A stretch of DNA of 64,000 nucleotides from the NCBI RefSeq assembly GCF_034043515.1, contig NZ_CP138214.1:1364001-1428000 (forward strand). The letters run 5' to 3'. Position numbers and translations under genes: made by a program. This stretch comes from Pseudomonas sp. MUP55 (GTDB lineage: Bacteria; Pseudomonadota; Gammaproteobacteria; Pseudomonadales; Pseudomonadaceae). Below, piece after piece: positions 42,422 through 52,501 of the stretch. The stretch's first letter is position 1, and every line of letters starts with the position of its first letter. The notes under the pieces are model-generated. The model worked only from the letters and a program-made list of their open reading frames with translations, was not told where the DNA came from and did no database searches.

Positions 42422-43677
42422 GCAGTGATCCGCGCTTCTCGGCCTTCCTGAAGGAACGCATCGGCCTGGACGTCGCCTCGGTGGGCGAGGCAATCATCGA
42501 GCGCGCGGTGCGCCAGCGTTGCCAGTTGTCCCAGGCGCAGACGGCGGATGCCTACTGGCAGCTCTTGCACAGCTCCCATGACGAGCAGCAGGCGCTGATC
42601 GAAGCAGTGATCGTTCCCGAAACCTGGTTTTTCCGCTATCCCGAGTCCTTCGCCACCCTGGCCCGCCTGGCGCACGCGCGATTGGCCGAGATCAAGCAGA
42701 TGCGTGCCTTGCGCATTCTGAGCTTGCCGTGCTCCACCGGCGAAGAACCCTATTCGATTGCCATGGCCTTGCTCGACGCGGGGCTGGCGCCGCACCAGTT
42801 CAAAGTGCAGGGAATGGACGTCAGCCCGCTGTCTGTGGAACGTGCCCGCCGCGGCGTGTACGGCAAGAATTCGTTTCGCGGTGCCGATATCGAGTTTCGC
42901 GGCCGTCATTTCACTGAGGACGGCGGTGCTTACCGCATCAATGACCGGGTGCGTGAGCAGGTGCGCCTGCAAGTCGGCAACCTGCTCGACCCGGCCCTGC
43001 TGGCCAACGAGCCCGCCTACGACTTCGTATTTTGTCGCAACCTGCTGATCTACTTCGACCAGCCCACCCAGAAACAAGTCTTCGATGTGCTCAAGGAACT
43101 GACCCACGTCGACGGCGTGCTGTTTATCGGCCCGGCCGAAGGCGGTCTGCTGGGGCGCCACGGCATGCGCTCGATCGGTGTGCCGCAGTCCTTTGCATTC
43201 AGTCGGCATGTGGAGCCGGTCGCCCCCGCCCCGGTGTTTGTGCCGACGCCGGCCCCCAGGCCGCAGCGCAGTTCGGCGCCGGTAGCGCTCAAGCCGCGCC
43301 CGTTCAGTACGCTCAACGTCCGGCCGGCGCCGGTCATGGCGCCGCCTACCCAGGCCAGCGAGTTGCTCGACCAGATCGCCACCCTGGCCAATGAAGGCAA
43401 GAGTGAGCAAGCCCGTGCCGCCTGCGAGCGCTATTTGAGCAGCCATCCGCCGGCGGCATCGGTGTTCTATTGGCTGGGCTTGCTCAGCGATGTAGCCGGC
43501 AGCGCCCAAGAAGCCCAGAGTTATTACCGCAAAGCCTTGTACCTGGAACCGCAGCACCCGCAGGCCTTGATGCACCTGGCCGCGTTGCTTGAGTCCCAGG
43601 GCGACAGTGCCGGGGCGCGCCGTTTACAGGCGCGCGCCGCGCGTAGCGAGCGAGCTGACAGTGAGTTCAAACGATGA
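42418..43677 (+). CDS. wspC: CheR-type methyltransferase WspC with TPR domain
   Basis: 419 residues. The N-terminal CheR helical domain (about 1-70) is followed by a SAM-dependent methyltransferase core (LSLPCSTGEEPYSIAMALLD, then FKVQGMDVSPLSVERARRGV, then YDFVFCRNLLIYFD). A proline-rich linker (about 265-310) leads to a C-terminal tetratricopeptide repeat region (VFYWLGLLSDVAGSAQEAQS). It methylates glutamates of WspA and favours activation. It overlaps both neighbours by four bases. Confidence 0.95.
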   Translation: MSSDPRFSAFLKERIGLDVASVGEAIIERAVRQRCQLSQAQTADAYWQLLHSSHDEQQALIEAVIVPETWFFRYPESFATLARLAHARLAEIKQMRALRILSLPCSTGEEPYSIAMALLDAGLAPHQFKVQGMDVSPLSVERARRGVYGKNSFRGADIEFRGRHFTEDGGAYRINDRVREQVRLQVGNLLDPALLANEPAYDFVFCRNLLIYFDQPTQKQVFDVLKELTHVDGVLFIGPAEGGLLGRHGMRSIGVPQSFAFSRHVEPVAPAPVFVPTPAPRPQRSSAPVALKPRPFSTLNVRPAPVMAPPTQASELLDQIATLANEGKSEQARAACERYLSSHPPAASVFYWLGLLSDVAGSAQEAQSYYRKALYLEPQHPQALMHLAALLESQGDSAGARRLQARAARSERADSEFKR

Positions 43678-44375
43678 CTAGCCCTGACGCGCTCGACACC
43701 TCGGGCCTGGACCTGACCCTGGCCGAAACCCAAGCCATCGACGACTGCTGGAACCGTATCGGCATTCATGGCAACAAATCCTGCCCGCTGCTGGCGGACC
43801 ACATTCATTGCCGTAACTGCTCGGTGTATTCCGCCGCCGCCACGCGCCTGCTCGACCGCTATGCGCTGCAGCAGGACGACCAGCGTGCCCAGGCGGCTGA
43901 AGCAGTCGACAACCAGGTGGCCACCCGCTCCCTGCTGATGTTTCGCCTCGGTGAAGAGTGGCTTGGCATCGCCACCCGTTGCCTGGTGGAAGTGGCGCCA
44001 TTGCAACCGATTCACTCGTTGCCGCACCAGCGCTCCCGGGCATTGCTGGGGGTGGCCAACGTACGCGGGGCATTGGTGGCCTGCCTGTCGTTGGTGGAGT
44101 TGCTCGGGCTGGACAGCAGCGGGCCCGGCGCCACGGGCGGGCGCATCATGCCGCGCATGCTGATCATCGCCGCGCAGGACGGCCCGGTGGTCGTGCCGGT
44201 GGACGAAGTGGATGGCATCCATGCCATCGATGAGCGCACCTTGAGCGCCGCGTCGGCCTCCGGTACCCAGGCCAGCGCGCGCTTCACTCAAGGCGTCTTG
44301 CAGTGGAAAGGCCGCAGCCTGCGTTGGTTGGACGAGGCCCAATTGCTGTCCGCCGTGACCCGGAGCCTCGCATGA
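43674..44375 (+). CDS. wspD: CheW-like coupling protein WspD
   Basis: 233 residues. About 75 residues precede the CheW domain, including a cysteine cluster in NKSCPLLADHIHCRNCSVYS. The CheW fold starts at LLMFRLGEEWLGIATRCLVE and includes LLGVANVRGALVACLSLVEL. The N-terminal cysteines are typical of WspD. It overlaps wspC and wspE by four bases. Confidence 0.93.
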   Translation: MTSPDALDTSGLDLTLAETQAIDDCWNRIGIHGNKSCPLLADHIHCRNCSVYSAAATRLLDRYALQQDDQRAQAAEAVDNQVATRSLLMFRLGEEWLGIATRCLVEVAPLQPIHSLPHQRSRALLGVANVRGALVACLSLVELLGLDSSGPGATGGRIMPRMLIIAAQDGPVVVPVDEVDGIHAIDERTLSAASASGTQASARFTQGVLQWKGRSLRWLDEAQLLSAVTRSLA

Positions 44376-46645
44376 CCCCCGACCAGATGCGCGATGCCTC
44401 GCTGTTGGAACTGTTCAGCCTGGAAGCCGATGCGCAAACCCAGGTATTGAGCGCAGGTTTGCTGGCCCTGGAGCGCAACCCGACCCAGGCCGACCAGCTC
44501 GAGGCCTGCATGCGCGCCGCGCATTCGCTCAAGGGCGCGGCGCGGATTGTTGGCGTGGATGCTGGCGTCAGCGTGGCCCATGTCATGGAGGATTGCCTGG
44601 TCAGCGCCCAGGAGGGCCGGTTGTACCTGCAGCCCGAGCATATCGATGCGCTGCTGCAGGGCACGGACTTGCTGATGCGTATCGCCACCCCGGGCAATAA
44701 CGTTGGGGCGGCGGATATCGAAGCCTATGTGGCGCTGATGGAGCGCTTGCTCGACCCGTCGCAACCCACCGCCATGGTCGCGCCGAAACCCGAGCCAGCA
44801 CCGGCGCCGCCGATCGAAGCACTGCCGCCGGAGCCTGAGCCAGCGCCTGCCGTGATGAGCGAGCCGCCGCGCCAGGGCAAGCGTATGACCGAGGGCGGTG
44901 AGCGCGTGCTGCGGGTCACGGCCGAGCGCTTGAACAGCCTGTTGGACTTGTCCAGCAAATCGCTGGTGGAAACCCAGCGCCTCAAGCCGTACCTGGCCAG
45001 CATGCAGCGCCTCAAACGTATTCAAAGCAACAGCTTGCGTGCCCTGGACGCCCTGGATGGCCATCTCAAGGTCGTCGATTTGAACCTTGAGGCCCAGGAA
45101 GCTTTGGCTGATACCCGCCGCCTGTTGAGCGAAGCCCAGGCGCTGCTGGCGGAAAAAAATGCCGAGCTGGACGAATACGGCTGGCAGGCCGGCCAACGGG
45201 CCCAGGTGCTTTACGACACCGCACTGGCTTGCCGCATGCGCCCGTTTGCCGATGTGCTGGCCGGACAGGTGCGCATGGTGCGCGACCTTGGCCGCAGCCT
45301 GGGTAAGCAAGTGCGCCTGGAGATCGAGGGGGAAAAGACCCAGGTTGACCGCGACGTGCTGGAAAAGCTCGAGGCGCCACTGACGCACTTGCTACGCAAT
45401 GCCGTCGACCATGGCATCGAAATGCCCGAGCAAAGGCTGCTGGCGGGCAAACCGGCGGAAGGTTTGATTCGCCTGCGCGCGTCGCACCAGGCCGGCCTGC
45501 TGGTGCTGGAATTGAGTGATGACGGTAACGGCGTCGATCTCGAGCGGCTGCGCGGCACTATTGTCGACCGGCATTTGTCGCCGGTGGAAACCGCGCTGCG
45601 CCTGAGCGAGGAGGAACTGCTGACGTTCCTGTTCCTGCCCGGTTTCAGCTTGCGCGACAAGGTGACCGAAGTATCCGGTCGCGGCGTGGGCCTGGATGCG
45701 GTGCAGCACATGGTGCGTCAGCTGCGCGGCGCAGTGGTGCTGGAGCAGACGGCAGGGCAGGGCAGTCGCTTTCATCTGGAGGTGCCGCTGACCTTGTCGG
45801 TGGTGCGCAGTCTGGTGGTGGAAGTCGGCGAAGAGGCCTATGCCTTCCCCCTGGCGCACATCGAGCGCATGTGCGACCTGGCGCCCGACGACATTGTGCA
45901 GTTGGAGGGACGCCAGCATTTCTGGCACGAGGGCCGGCACGTCGGCCTGGTCGCCGCCAGTCAGCTGTTGCAGCGTCCACCGGGGCAGACCCCTTCGGAT
46001 ACCTTGAAAGTGGTGGTGATCCGCGAACGCGATGCCGTGTACGGGATTGCCGTGGAGCGCTTTATCGGCGAGCGCACCCTGGTGGTGTTGCCGCTGGATG
46101 ATCGCCTGGGCAAGGTCCAGGACATTTCCGCCGGCGCGTTGCTCGACGACGGCTCGGTGGTGTTGATCGTCGATGTTGAAGACATGCTGCGCTCGGTAGA
46201 CAAGTTGCTTAACACCGGCCGCCTGGAACGTATCGCCCGGCGCAGCCAGCAGGCCGCCGAGGCACCGCGCAAGCGGGTGCTGGTGGTGGATGACTCGCTG
46301 ACCGTGCGTGAGCTGCAGCGCAAGTTGTTGCTCAATCGCGGTTATGAAGTGGCGGTCGCGGTCGATGGCATGGATGGCTGGAACGCGTTGCGTTCCGAAG
46401 ACTTCGACCTGCTTATCACTGACATTGATATGCCTCGCATGGATGGTATCGAATTGGTCACACTTTTGCGCCGTGACAGTCGCCTGCAATCGTTGCCGGT
46501 GATGGTGGTTTCCTATAAGGATCGTGAAGAAGACCGACGCCGAGGCCTCGACGCCGGCGCCGACTATTACCTGGCCAAAGCCAGCTTCCATGACGACGCC
46601 CTGCTCGACGCGGTGGTGGAGTTGATTGGAGGCGCCCGGGCATGA
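44372..46645 (+). CDS. wspE: hybrid histidine kinase/response regulator WspE
   Basis: 757 residues. HPt domain with the phospho-histidine in MRAAHSLKGAARIVGV near residue 51. A proline/glutamate-rich linker, dimerisation helices, an HATPase domain (LTHLLRNAVDHGIEMPEQ near residue 345 and GRGVGLDAVQHM near 440) and a CheW-like domain follow. A C-terminal receiver domain (VLVVDDSLTVRELQ, acceptor in LLITDIDMPRMDGIE) completes it. It phosphorylates WspR and WspF. ATG 44372 overlaps the wspD stop. Confidence 0.95.
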   Translation: MTPDQMRDASLLELFSLEADAQTQVLSAGLLALERNPTQADQLEACMRAAHSLKGAARIVGVDAGVSVAHVMEDCLVSAQEGRLYLQPEHIDALLQGTDLLMRIATPGNNVGAADIEAYVALMERLLDPSQPTAMVAPKPEPAPAPPIEALPPEPEPAPAVMSEPPRQGKRMTEGGERVLRVTAERLNSLLDLSSKSLVETQRLKPYLASMQRLKRIQSNSLRALDALDGHLKVVDLNLEAQEALADTRRLLSEAQALLAEKNAELDEYGWQAGQRAQVLYDTALACRMRPFADVLAGQVRMVRDLGRSLGKQVRLEIEGEKTQVDRDVLEKLEAPLTHLLRNAVDHGIEMPEQRLLAGKPAEGLIRLRASHQAGLLVLELSDDGNGVDLERLRGTIVDRHLSPVETALRLSEEELLTFLFLPGFSLRDKVTEVSGRGVGLDAVQHMVRQLRGAVVLEQTAGQGSRFHLEVPLTLSVVRSLVVEVGEEAYAFPLAHIERMCDLAPDDIVQLEGRQHFWHEGRHVGLVAASQLLQRPPGQTPSDTLKVVVIRERDAVYGIAVERFIGERTLVVLPLDDRLGKVQDISAGALLDDGSVVLIVDVEDMLRSVDKLLNTGRLERIARRSQQAAEAPRKRVLVVDDSLTVRELQRKLLLNRGYEVAVAVDGMDGWNALRSEDFDLLITDIDMPRMDGIELVTLLRRDSRLQSLPVMVVSYKDREEDRRRGLDAGADYYLAKASFHDDALLDAVVELIGGARA

Positions 46646-47652
46646 GGATCGCAATCGTCAATGACATGCCCATGGCCGTCGAGGCGTTGCGTCGCGCCTT
46701 GAGCTTCGAACCGGCCCATCAAGTGGTGTGGGTGGCCAGCAATGGTTTGGAGGCGGTGCAGCGTTGCGCTGAGGTGACCCCCGATCTGATCCTGATGGAC
46801 CTGATCATGCCGGTGATGGACGGTGTGGAAGCCACCCGCCAGATCATGGCCGACACGCCTTGCCCGATTGTGATCGTCACCGTGGACCGACAGGCCAATG
46901 TCAGCCGCGTGTTTGAAGCCATGGGACACGGCGCGCTGGATGTGGTGGACACGCCGGCACTGGGCGTGGGAAACCCCCGGGATGCGGCGGCGCCGTTGTT
47001 GCGCAAAATCCTCAATATTGGCTGGCTGGTCGGTCAGCGTGGCAGCCGCGTGCGCGCTGAAACCGCCCCGCAGCGCAGTACCGGCAAGCGGCAAAGCCTG
47101 GTGGCCATTGGCTCGTCTGCGGGTGGCCCGGCGGCCCTGGAAATGCTGCTGAAGGCGTTGCCGCGTGATTTTCCCGCCGCCATCGTACTGGTCCAGCACG
47201 TGGACCAGGTGTTCGCCGCCGGTATGGCCGAGTGGTTGAGCAGCGCATCCGGCCTGCCGGTGCGCCTGGCCCGTGAAGGGGAGCCGCCGCAAAGTGGCGT
47301 GGTGTTGCTCGCTGGCACCAACCACCATATTCGCTTGTTGAAAAATGGCACGCTAGCCTATACCGCAGAGCCAGTGAACGAGATCTACCGGCCTTCGATC
47401 GATGTGTTTTTTGAAAGTGTCGCCAGCCATTGGAACGGTGACGCCGTCGGCGTATTGCTGACCGGCATGGGGCGCGACGGGGCCCAGGGCCTCAAGTTGA
47501 TGCGGGAACAAGGATATTTGACCATCGCCCAGGACCAGCTCAGCTCGGCGGTGTATGGCATGCCCAAAGCGGCGGCGGCGATTGATGCCGCTGTTGAAAT
47601 TCGCCCATTGGATAGAATTGCGCCCCGATTGCTGGAGGTCTTTGCAAAATGA
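46642..47652 (+). CDS. wspF: CheB-type methylesterase WspF
   Basis: 336 residues. Receiver domain with the acceptor aspartate in LILMDLIMPVMDGVEATRQI near residue 54. The methylesterase domain has the catalytic serine in IGSSAGGPAALE near residue 158, the histidine in VQHVDQ and the aspartate in TGMGRDGAQG. WspF is the negative regulator of the pathway, and loss-of-function mutations cause wrinkly colonies in P. fluorescens. The gene here is intact. It overlaps wspE by four bases. Confidence 0.95.
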   Translation: MRIAIVNDMPMAVEALRRALSFEPAHQVVWVASNGLEAVQRCAEVTPDLILMDLIMPVMDGVEATRQIMADTPCPIVIVTVDRQANVSRVFEAMGHGALDVVDTPALGVGNPRDAAAPLLRKILNIGWLVGQRGSRVRAETAPQRSTGKRQSLVAIGSSAGGPAALEMLLKALPRDFPAAIVLVQHVDQVFAAGMAEWLSSASGLPVRLAREGEPPQSGVVLLAGTNHHIRLLKNGTLAYTAEPVNEIYRPSIDVFFESVASHWNGDAVGVLLTGMGRDGAQGLKLMREQGYLTIAQDQLSSAVYGMPKAAAAIDAAVEIRPLDRIAPRLLEVFAK

Positions 47653-47704
47653 TCGACAACCTCCCGCCGTGCTGGTTTGCAGGTAGTAATTCAGGTGACT
47701 GCAC

Positions 47705-48706
47705 ATGAATGATTTACAGCTCGACGACTTCAAGACCGACGAAAACGCCGCCATGGTGTTGCTGGTCGACGACCAGGCCATGATCGGCGAAGCCGTGCGG
47801 CGCGGCCTGGCCCACGAAGAAAACATCGACTTCCACTTTTGCGCCGACCCGCACCAGGCGATCGCCCAGGCGATTCGCATCAAGCCCACGGTGATTCTGC
47901 AAGACCTGGTCATGCCCGGCCTCGACGGCCTGACCCTGGTGCGTGAGTACCGCAATCACCCGGCTACGGCCAACATCCCGATCATCGTGCTGTCCACCAA
48001 GGAGGATCCGCTGATCAAGAGTGCAGCGTTTGCGGCCGGGGCCAACGATTACCTGGTCAAGCTGCCGGACAATATCGAACTGGTGGCGCGTATTCGCTAT
48101 CACTCACGCTCCTACATGACCCTGCTGCAGCGGGACGCGGCTTACCGCGCGCTGCGGGTCAGCCAGCAGCAATTGCTGGACACCAACCTGGTGCTGCAAC
48201 GGCTGATGAACTCCGACGGCTTGACCGGGCTGTCCAATCGCCGGCACTTCGATGAATACCTGGAACTGGAATGGCGTCGTGCCATGCGCGATCAGACCCA
48301 GCTCTCCTTGCTGATGATCGACGTGGATTTCTTCAAGACATTCAACGACAGCTTCGGTCACGTCGAAGGCGACGAAGCCCTGCGCAAGGTCGCCGCCACC
48401 ATCCGCGAAGCCAGCAGCCGTCCCTCGGACCTGCCGGCGCGCTACGGCGGCGAAGAGTTCGCGCTGGTGCTGCCCAATACCTCGCCGGGCGGTGCGCGAC
48501 TGGTCGCCGAGAAACTGCGCATGGCCGTGGCCGCGCTGAAAATCCCGCATATCGCGCCGACCGAAGGGGCGAGCCTGACCATCAGCATCGGCTTGTCGAC
48601 CCTGACGCCGGTGCAAGGCACCGATTGCCGCCAGTTGATCATGGCGGCGGACAAAGGCCTGTATACCGCCAAGCACAATGGGCGCAATCAGGTCGGCATC
48701 GAATAA
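47705..48706 (+). CDS. wspR: diguanylate cyclase response regulator WspR
   Basis: 333 residues. Receiver domain (acceptor D67 in [13 protein letters not shown]), a helical stalk, and a GGDEF domain with the active-site motif GGEEF at 248-252. An inhibitory RxxD site (RPSD, 239-242) lies just upstream, so product feedback is expected. When phosphorylated by WspE it makes cyclic-di-GMP, which drives cellulose and biofilm formation. It is 52 bp after wspF, last in the operon, and followed by a REPIN. Confidence 0.97.
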   Translation: MNDLQLDDFKTDENAAMVLLVDDQAMIGEAVRRGLAHEENIDFHFCADPHQAIAQAIRIKPTVILQDLVMPGLDGLTLVREYRNHPATANIPIIVLSTKEDPLIKSAAFAAGANDYLVKLPDNIELVARIRYHSRSYMTLLQRDAAYRALRVSQQQLLDTNLVLQRLMNSDGLTGLSNRRHFDEYLELEWRRAMRDQTQLSLLMIDVDFFKTFNDSFGHVEGDEALRKVAATIREASSRPSDLPARYGGEEFALVLPNTSPGGARLVAEKLRMAVAALKIPHIAPTEGASLTISIGLSTLTPVQGTDCRQLIMAADKGLYTAKHNGRNQVGIE

Positions 48707-48726
48707 CTCAAGGCTGGTTCAAAGCC

Positions 48727-48821
48727 AAATGTGGGAGGGGGCTTGCCCCCGATGGCAGTCTGTCAGTCAGTTTATCCTTAGCTGACATACCGCAATCGGG
48801 GGCAAGCCCCCTCCCACATTT
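48727..48821. repeat. REPIN (GTGGGAGGGGGCTTGCCCCC type)
   Basis: AAATGTGGGAGGGGGCTTGC... (48727-48753) and its inverted copy (48795-48821) around a short variable middle. The arms match 29161-29259 base for base over about 25 positions. Confidence 0.9.
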
Positions 48822-48945
48822 GATCTTCATGGGGCTTGGGATTGTGTACAAATCCCTGCCTTTTCGACCAGGCGGACTGCCGTTTCCAGCCGTTTGCCGG
48901 TATACTCGCCGGCTTTCAAAAGTTCGCCAACGAGTGCTGCCCGCC

Positions 48946-50041
48946 ATGGAAATCAACCCGATCCTTAACACCATCAAGGACCTGTCCGAGCGCTCCGAAA
49001 CTATTCGGGGGTATCTTTGACTACGATCAAAAGCATGAGCGTCTGACCGAAGTCAATCGCGAGCTTGAAGATCCGAGCGTCTGGAACAAACCTGAATATG
49101 CCCAGGAACTGGGCCGCGAGCGCGCTGCGCTGGCGCAGATCGTCGACACGCTCGACGAACTGAACACCGGCCTGGCCGACTGCCGCGACCTGCTGGACAT
49201 GGCCGTCGAAGAAGATGACGAAGGCGCAGTGGGCGATGTCGTCGCCGAGCTGGCCCGTCTCGAGGAAAACCTCGCCAAGCTTGAATTCCGCCGCATGTTC
49301 AGCCATGAAATGGACCCGAACAACGCCTACCTGGACATCCAGGCCGGCTCCGGTGGTACCGAGGCCCAGGACTGGGCCAACATCCTGCTGCGCATGTACC
49401 TGCGCTGGGCCGACAAACGCGGCTTCGACGCGACCATCATGGAGCTGTCGGCCGGTGAAGTCGCTGGCATCAAGGGCGCGACCGTGCATATCAAGGGTGA
49501 ATACGCCTTTGGCTGGTTGCGTACCGAGATCGGCGTGCACCGCCTGGTGCGCAAGAGCCCGTTCGACTCCGGCAACCGTCGCCATACCTCTTTTTCCGCT
49601 GTTTTCGTCTCGCCAGAGATCGACGACAAGGTGGAAATCGAGATCAACCCGGCCGACCTGCGTATCGACACCTACCGCTCCTCCGGTGCGGGTGGTCAGC
49701 ACGTAAACACCACCGACTCGGCCGTGCGTATTACCCACGTACCGACCAACACCGTGGTCAGCTGCCAGAACGAGCGTTCCCAGCACGCGAACAAGGACAC
49801 CGCCATGAAAATGCTGCGGGCCAAGTTGTACGAGCAGGAAATGCAGAAGCGCAACGCCGCTTCCCAGGCGCTGGAAGACACCAAGTCGGACATCGGCTGG
49901 GGTCATCAAATCCGTTCTTATGTGCTCGATGCGTCGCGCATCAAGGATTTGCGCACTAACATCGAACGCAGCGACTGCGACAAGGTGCTCGACGGCGATA
50001 TCGACGAATACCTGGAAGCCAGCCTGAAATCGGGCCTCTAA
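48946..50041 (+). CDS. prfB: peptide chain release factor 2, with programmed +1 frameshift
   Basis: 364 residues after frameshifting. RF2 releases peptides at UAA and UGA. The first 24 codons run from ATG 48946 to an in-frame TGA at 49018-49020. At CTT-TGA-C the ribosome slips +1 and continues [10 protein letters not shown] Shine-Dalgarno-like GGGGG lies just before the site, as in other prfB genes. The specificity motif SPF and the catalytic GGQ ([15 protein letters not shown]) are present. RF2 thus regulates its own synthesis. lysS follows after 95 bp. Confidence 0.97.
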
Positions 50042-50136
50042 AGAACCTGTAGGAGCGGGGGGGACGCCTAGTCCTTGCCTCGCGATCCCCAGCCGAAGGC
50101 TGGGGAAAACGTATCTGTGATGGAATTTCAAAAGAC

Positions 50137-51639
50137 ATGAGCGACCAACAACTCGACCCGCAAGCCCTGCAACAGGAAGAAAACTCCCTGATCGCCCTGC
50201 GCAAGGAAAAGCTTGCTGCCGAGCGCGCCAAGGGTAACGCCTTCCCCAACGACTTCCGCCGCGACAACTACTGCGATGCCCTGCAGAAACAGTACGCGGA
50301 CAAGACCAAGGAAGAGCTGGCGGAGCTGGCGATCCCGGTCAAGGTGGCGGGTCGAATCATGCTCAACCGTGGCTCGTTCATGGTGATCCAGGACATGACC
50401 GGGCGTATTCAGGTCTACGTCAACCGCAAGACCCTTTCCGAAGAAACCCTGGCCTCGGTGAAAACCTGGGACATGGGTGACATCATCGCAGCTGAAGGCA
50501 CCCTGGCCCGTTCCGGCAAGGGCGACCTGTACGTCGAGATGACCAACGTGCGCCTGCTGACCAAGTCGCTGCGCCCGCTGCCGGACAAGCACCATGGCCT
50601 GACCGACACCGAACAGCGCTACCGCCAGCGCTACGTTGACCTGATCGTCAACGAAGACGTGCGTCAGACCTTCCGCGTGCGCTCGCAAGTCATCGCTCAC
50701 ATCCGCAGCTTCCTGATGCAGCGTGACTTTCTCGAAGTGGAAACGCCGATGCTGCAGACCATCCCCGGTGGTGCTGCAGCCAAGCCGTTCGAAACCCACC
50801 ACAATGCACTGGACCTGCCAATGTTCCTGCGCATCGCGCCGGAGCTGTACCTCAAGCGCCTGGTGGTAGGCGGCTTCGAAAAAGTCTTCGAGATCAACCG
50901 CAACTTCCGTAACGAAGGTGTCTCGACCCGTCACAACCCTGAATTCACCATGTTGGAGTTCTACCAGGCCTACGCCGACTACGAAGACAACATGGACCTC
51001 ACCGAAGAGCTGTTCCGCGAGCTGGCGCAGTTGGTGCTGGGCAGCACCGACGTGCCCTACGGCGACAAGGTGTTCCACTTCGGCGAGCCGTTCGTGCGCC
51101 TGTCGGTGTTCGATTCGATCCTCAAGTACAACCCCGAGCTGACCGCCGATGATCTGAACGACATCGACAAGGCCCGTGCCATCGCCAAGAAAGCCGGCGC
51201 CAAGGTGCTGGGCTTCGAAGGCCTGGGCAAACTGCAGGTGATGATTTTCGAAGAGCTGGTGGAGCACAAGCTGGAACAGCCGCACTTCATTACCCAGTAC
51301 CCGTTCGAAGTGTCGCCACTGGCCCGTCGCAACGACGACAACCCGAACGTCACCGACCGTTTCGAGCTGTTCATCGGTGGCCGCGAAATCGCCAACGCCT
51401 ACTCCGAGCTCAACGATGCGGAAGACCAGGCCGAGCGCTTCATGGCCCAGGTGGCCGACAAGGACGCCGGTGATGACGAGGCCATGCACTACGACGCCGA
51501 CTTCGTACGTGCTCTGGAATACGGCATGCCGCCAACCGCCGGTGAAGGTATCGGCATCGACCGCCTGGTGATGCTGCTGACCAATTCGCCGTCGATCCGC
51601 GATGTGATCCTGTTCCCGCATATGCGGCCACAAGCATAA
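50137..51639 (+). CDS. lysS: lysyl-tRNA synthetase, class II
   Basis: 500 residues. An OB-fold anticodon-binding domain (about 65-150) is followed by a class II core. Motif 1 lies near [20 protein letters not shown], motif 2 in [20 protein letters not shown], and motif 3 in [20 protein letters not shown]. It charges tRNA-Lys. Its pairing with prfB is conserved in proteobacteria. It ends before a strong terminator. Confidence 0.98.
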   Translation: MSDQQLDPQALQQEENSLIALRKEKLAAERAKGNAFPNDFRRDNYCDALQKQYADKTKEELAELAIPVKVAGRIMLNRGSFMVIQDMTGRIQVYVNRKTLSEETLASVKTWDMGDIIAAEGTLARSGKGDLYVEMTNVRLLTKSLRPLPDKHHGLTDTEQRYRQRYVDLIVNEDVRQTFRVRSQVIAHIRSFLMQRDFLEVETPMLQTIPGGAAAKPFETHHNALDLPMFLRIAPELYLKRLVVGGFEKVFEINRNFRNEGVSTRHNPEFTMLEFYQAYADYEDNMDLTEELFRELAQLVLGSTDVPYGDKVFHFGEPFVRLSVFDSILKYNPELTADDLNDIDKARAIAKKAGAKVLGFEGLGKLQVMIFEELVEHKLEQPHFITQYPFEVSPLARRNDDNPNVTDRFELFIGGREIANAYSELNDAEDQAERFMAQVADKDAGDDEAMHYDADFVRALEYGMPPTAGEGIGIDRLVMLLTNSPSIRDVILFPHMRPQA

Positions 51640-51643
51640 AAGC

Positions 51644-51674
51644 AGCCGCCTTCTTAGCAAGGCGGCTTTTTTTT
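51644..51674 (+). terminator. intrinsic terminator of lysS
   Basis: AGCCGCC (51644-51650) pairs with GGCGGCT (51661-51667), followed by about eight T. Confidence 0.9.
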
Positions 51675-51685
51675 GACTTGGAGAA

Positions 51686-51755
51686 AGCTTCAAGCCGCAA
51701 GCTGCAAGCTTTCCATGCCCGCTTTTACTTGCCGCTTGGAGCTTGAAGCTTGCAA
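51686..51755. repeat. REP-like inverted repeat (AAGCTTCAAGCCGCAAGCTGC type)
   Basis: AGCTTCAAGCCGCAAGCTGC and its partner CTTGCCGCTTGGAGCTTGAA form a long imperfect hairpin. It is the same family as 29985-30022. It reaches into the possible start of the TetR gene. Confidence 0.75.
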
Positions 51756-52454
51756 CTCTATTCCCCTTCTTCCGTTGCCGCCTCGGTGGCTGATAGCGTC
51801 CAGTACCAAGGCCGCAAGGCCAGCCGCCGGGGCAGTGAACAGCGCCGGCAAGACATTCTCGATGCGGCCATGCGCATCGTCGTCCGCGATGGCGTGCGGG
51901 CCGTGCGCCATCGTGCCGTGGCGGCGGAGGCCGGCGTACCGCTGTCGGCGACCACCTATTACTTCAAAGACATCGACGACCTGCTCACCGACACCTTCGC
52001 CCAATACGTCGAACGCAGCGCGGCCTTCATGGGCAAGCTGTGGGTGCGCAACGAAGGCCTGCTGCGCGAGATGGTTGCCTACGGTGACGGCAGCCCGGTG
52101 TCGCGCTCGCAGCTGGCCGATGACATTGCGCGGCTGACCGCCGACTATGTACAGCGGCAACTGACCAACCGTCGCGACTACCTGATGGCCGAGCAGGCCT
52201 TCCGCCAGGAAGCCTTGTTGAACCCGCGACTTGCCGAACTGGTACGCTCCCACCAACAGATTCTGTTGCAGGGTACCGGGCAGTTTTTCCAGGTATTGGG
52301 CTCCCGCGAGCCGCAACAGGATGCCAAGGTGTTGACGGCGATTATCGGTCGGATGGAATATCAGGGCCTGTTGGGCGGCGCAGAGCCTCTGACCGGTGAC
52401 GAGATGCTGGAAATACTCAAGCGCTACATGCACCTGGTGCTGGCCTCGGTCTGA
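51750..52454 (+). CDS. TetR-family regulator
   Basis: 234 residues if it starts at TTG 51750. The N-terminal helix-turn-helix is ILDAAMRIVVRDGVRAVRHR, then AVAAEAGVPLSATTYYFKDI, near residues 35-75. The ligand domain is alanine/leucine-rich and ends RYMHLVLASV. The ligand is unknown. Position after lysS matches PA3699 of P. aeruginosa. The start is uncertain: TTG 51750 lies within the repeat, with TTGGAG eight bases upstream, while GTG 51786 (VADSVQYQG) would give 222 residues. Confidence 0.85.
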   Translation: MQLYSPSSVAASVADSVQYQGRKASRRGSEQRRQDILDAAMRIVVRDGVRAVRHRAVAAEAGVPLSATTYYFKDIDDLLTDTFAQYVERSAAFMGKLWVRNEGLLREMVAYGDGSPVSRSQLADDIARLTADYVQRQLTNRRDYLMAEQAFRQEALLNPRLAELVRSHQQILLQGTGQFFQVLGSREPQQDAKVLTAIIGRMEYQGLLGGAEPLTGDEMLEILKRYMHLVLASV

Positions 52455-52501
52455 CCACCACGCATGTTCGATAAAGGCCACGTTTTAAGAGGAAGCACCG
52501 G

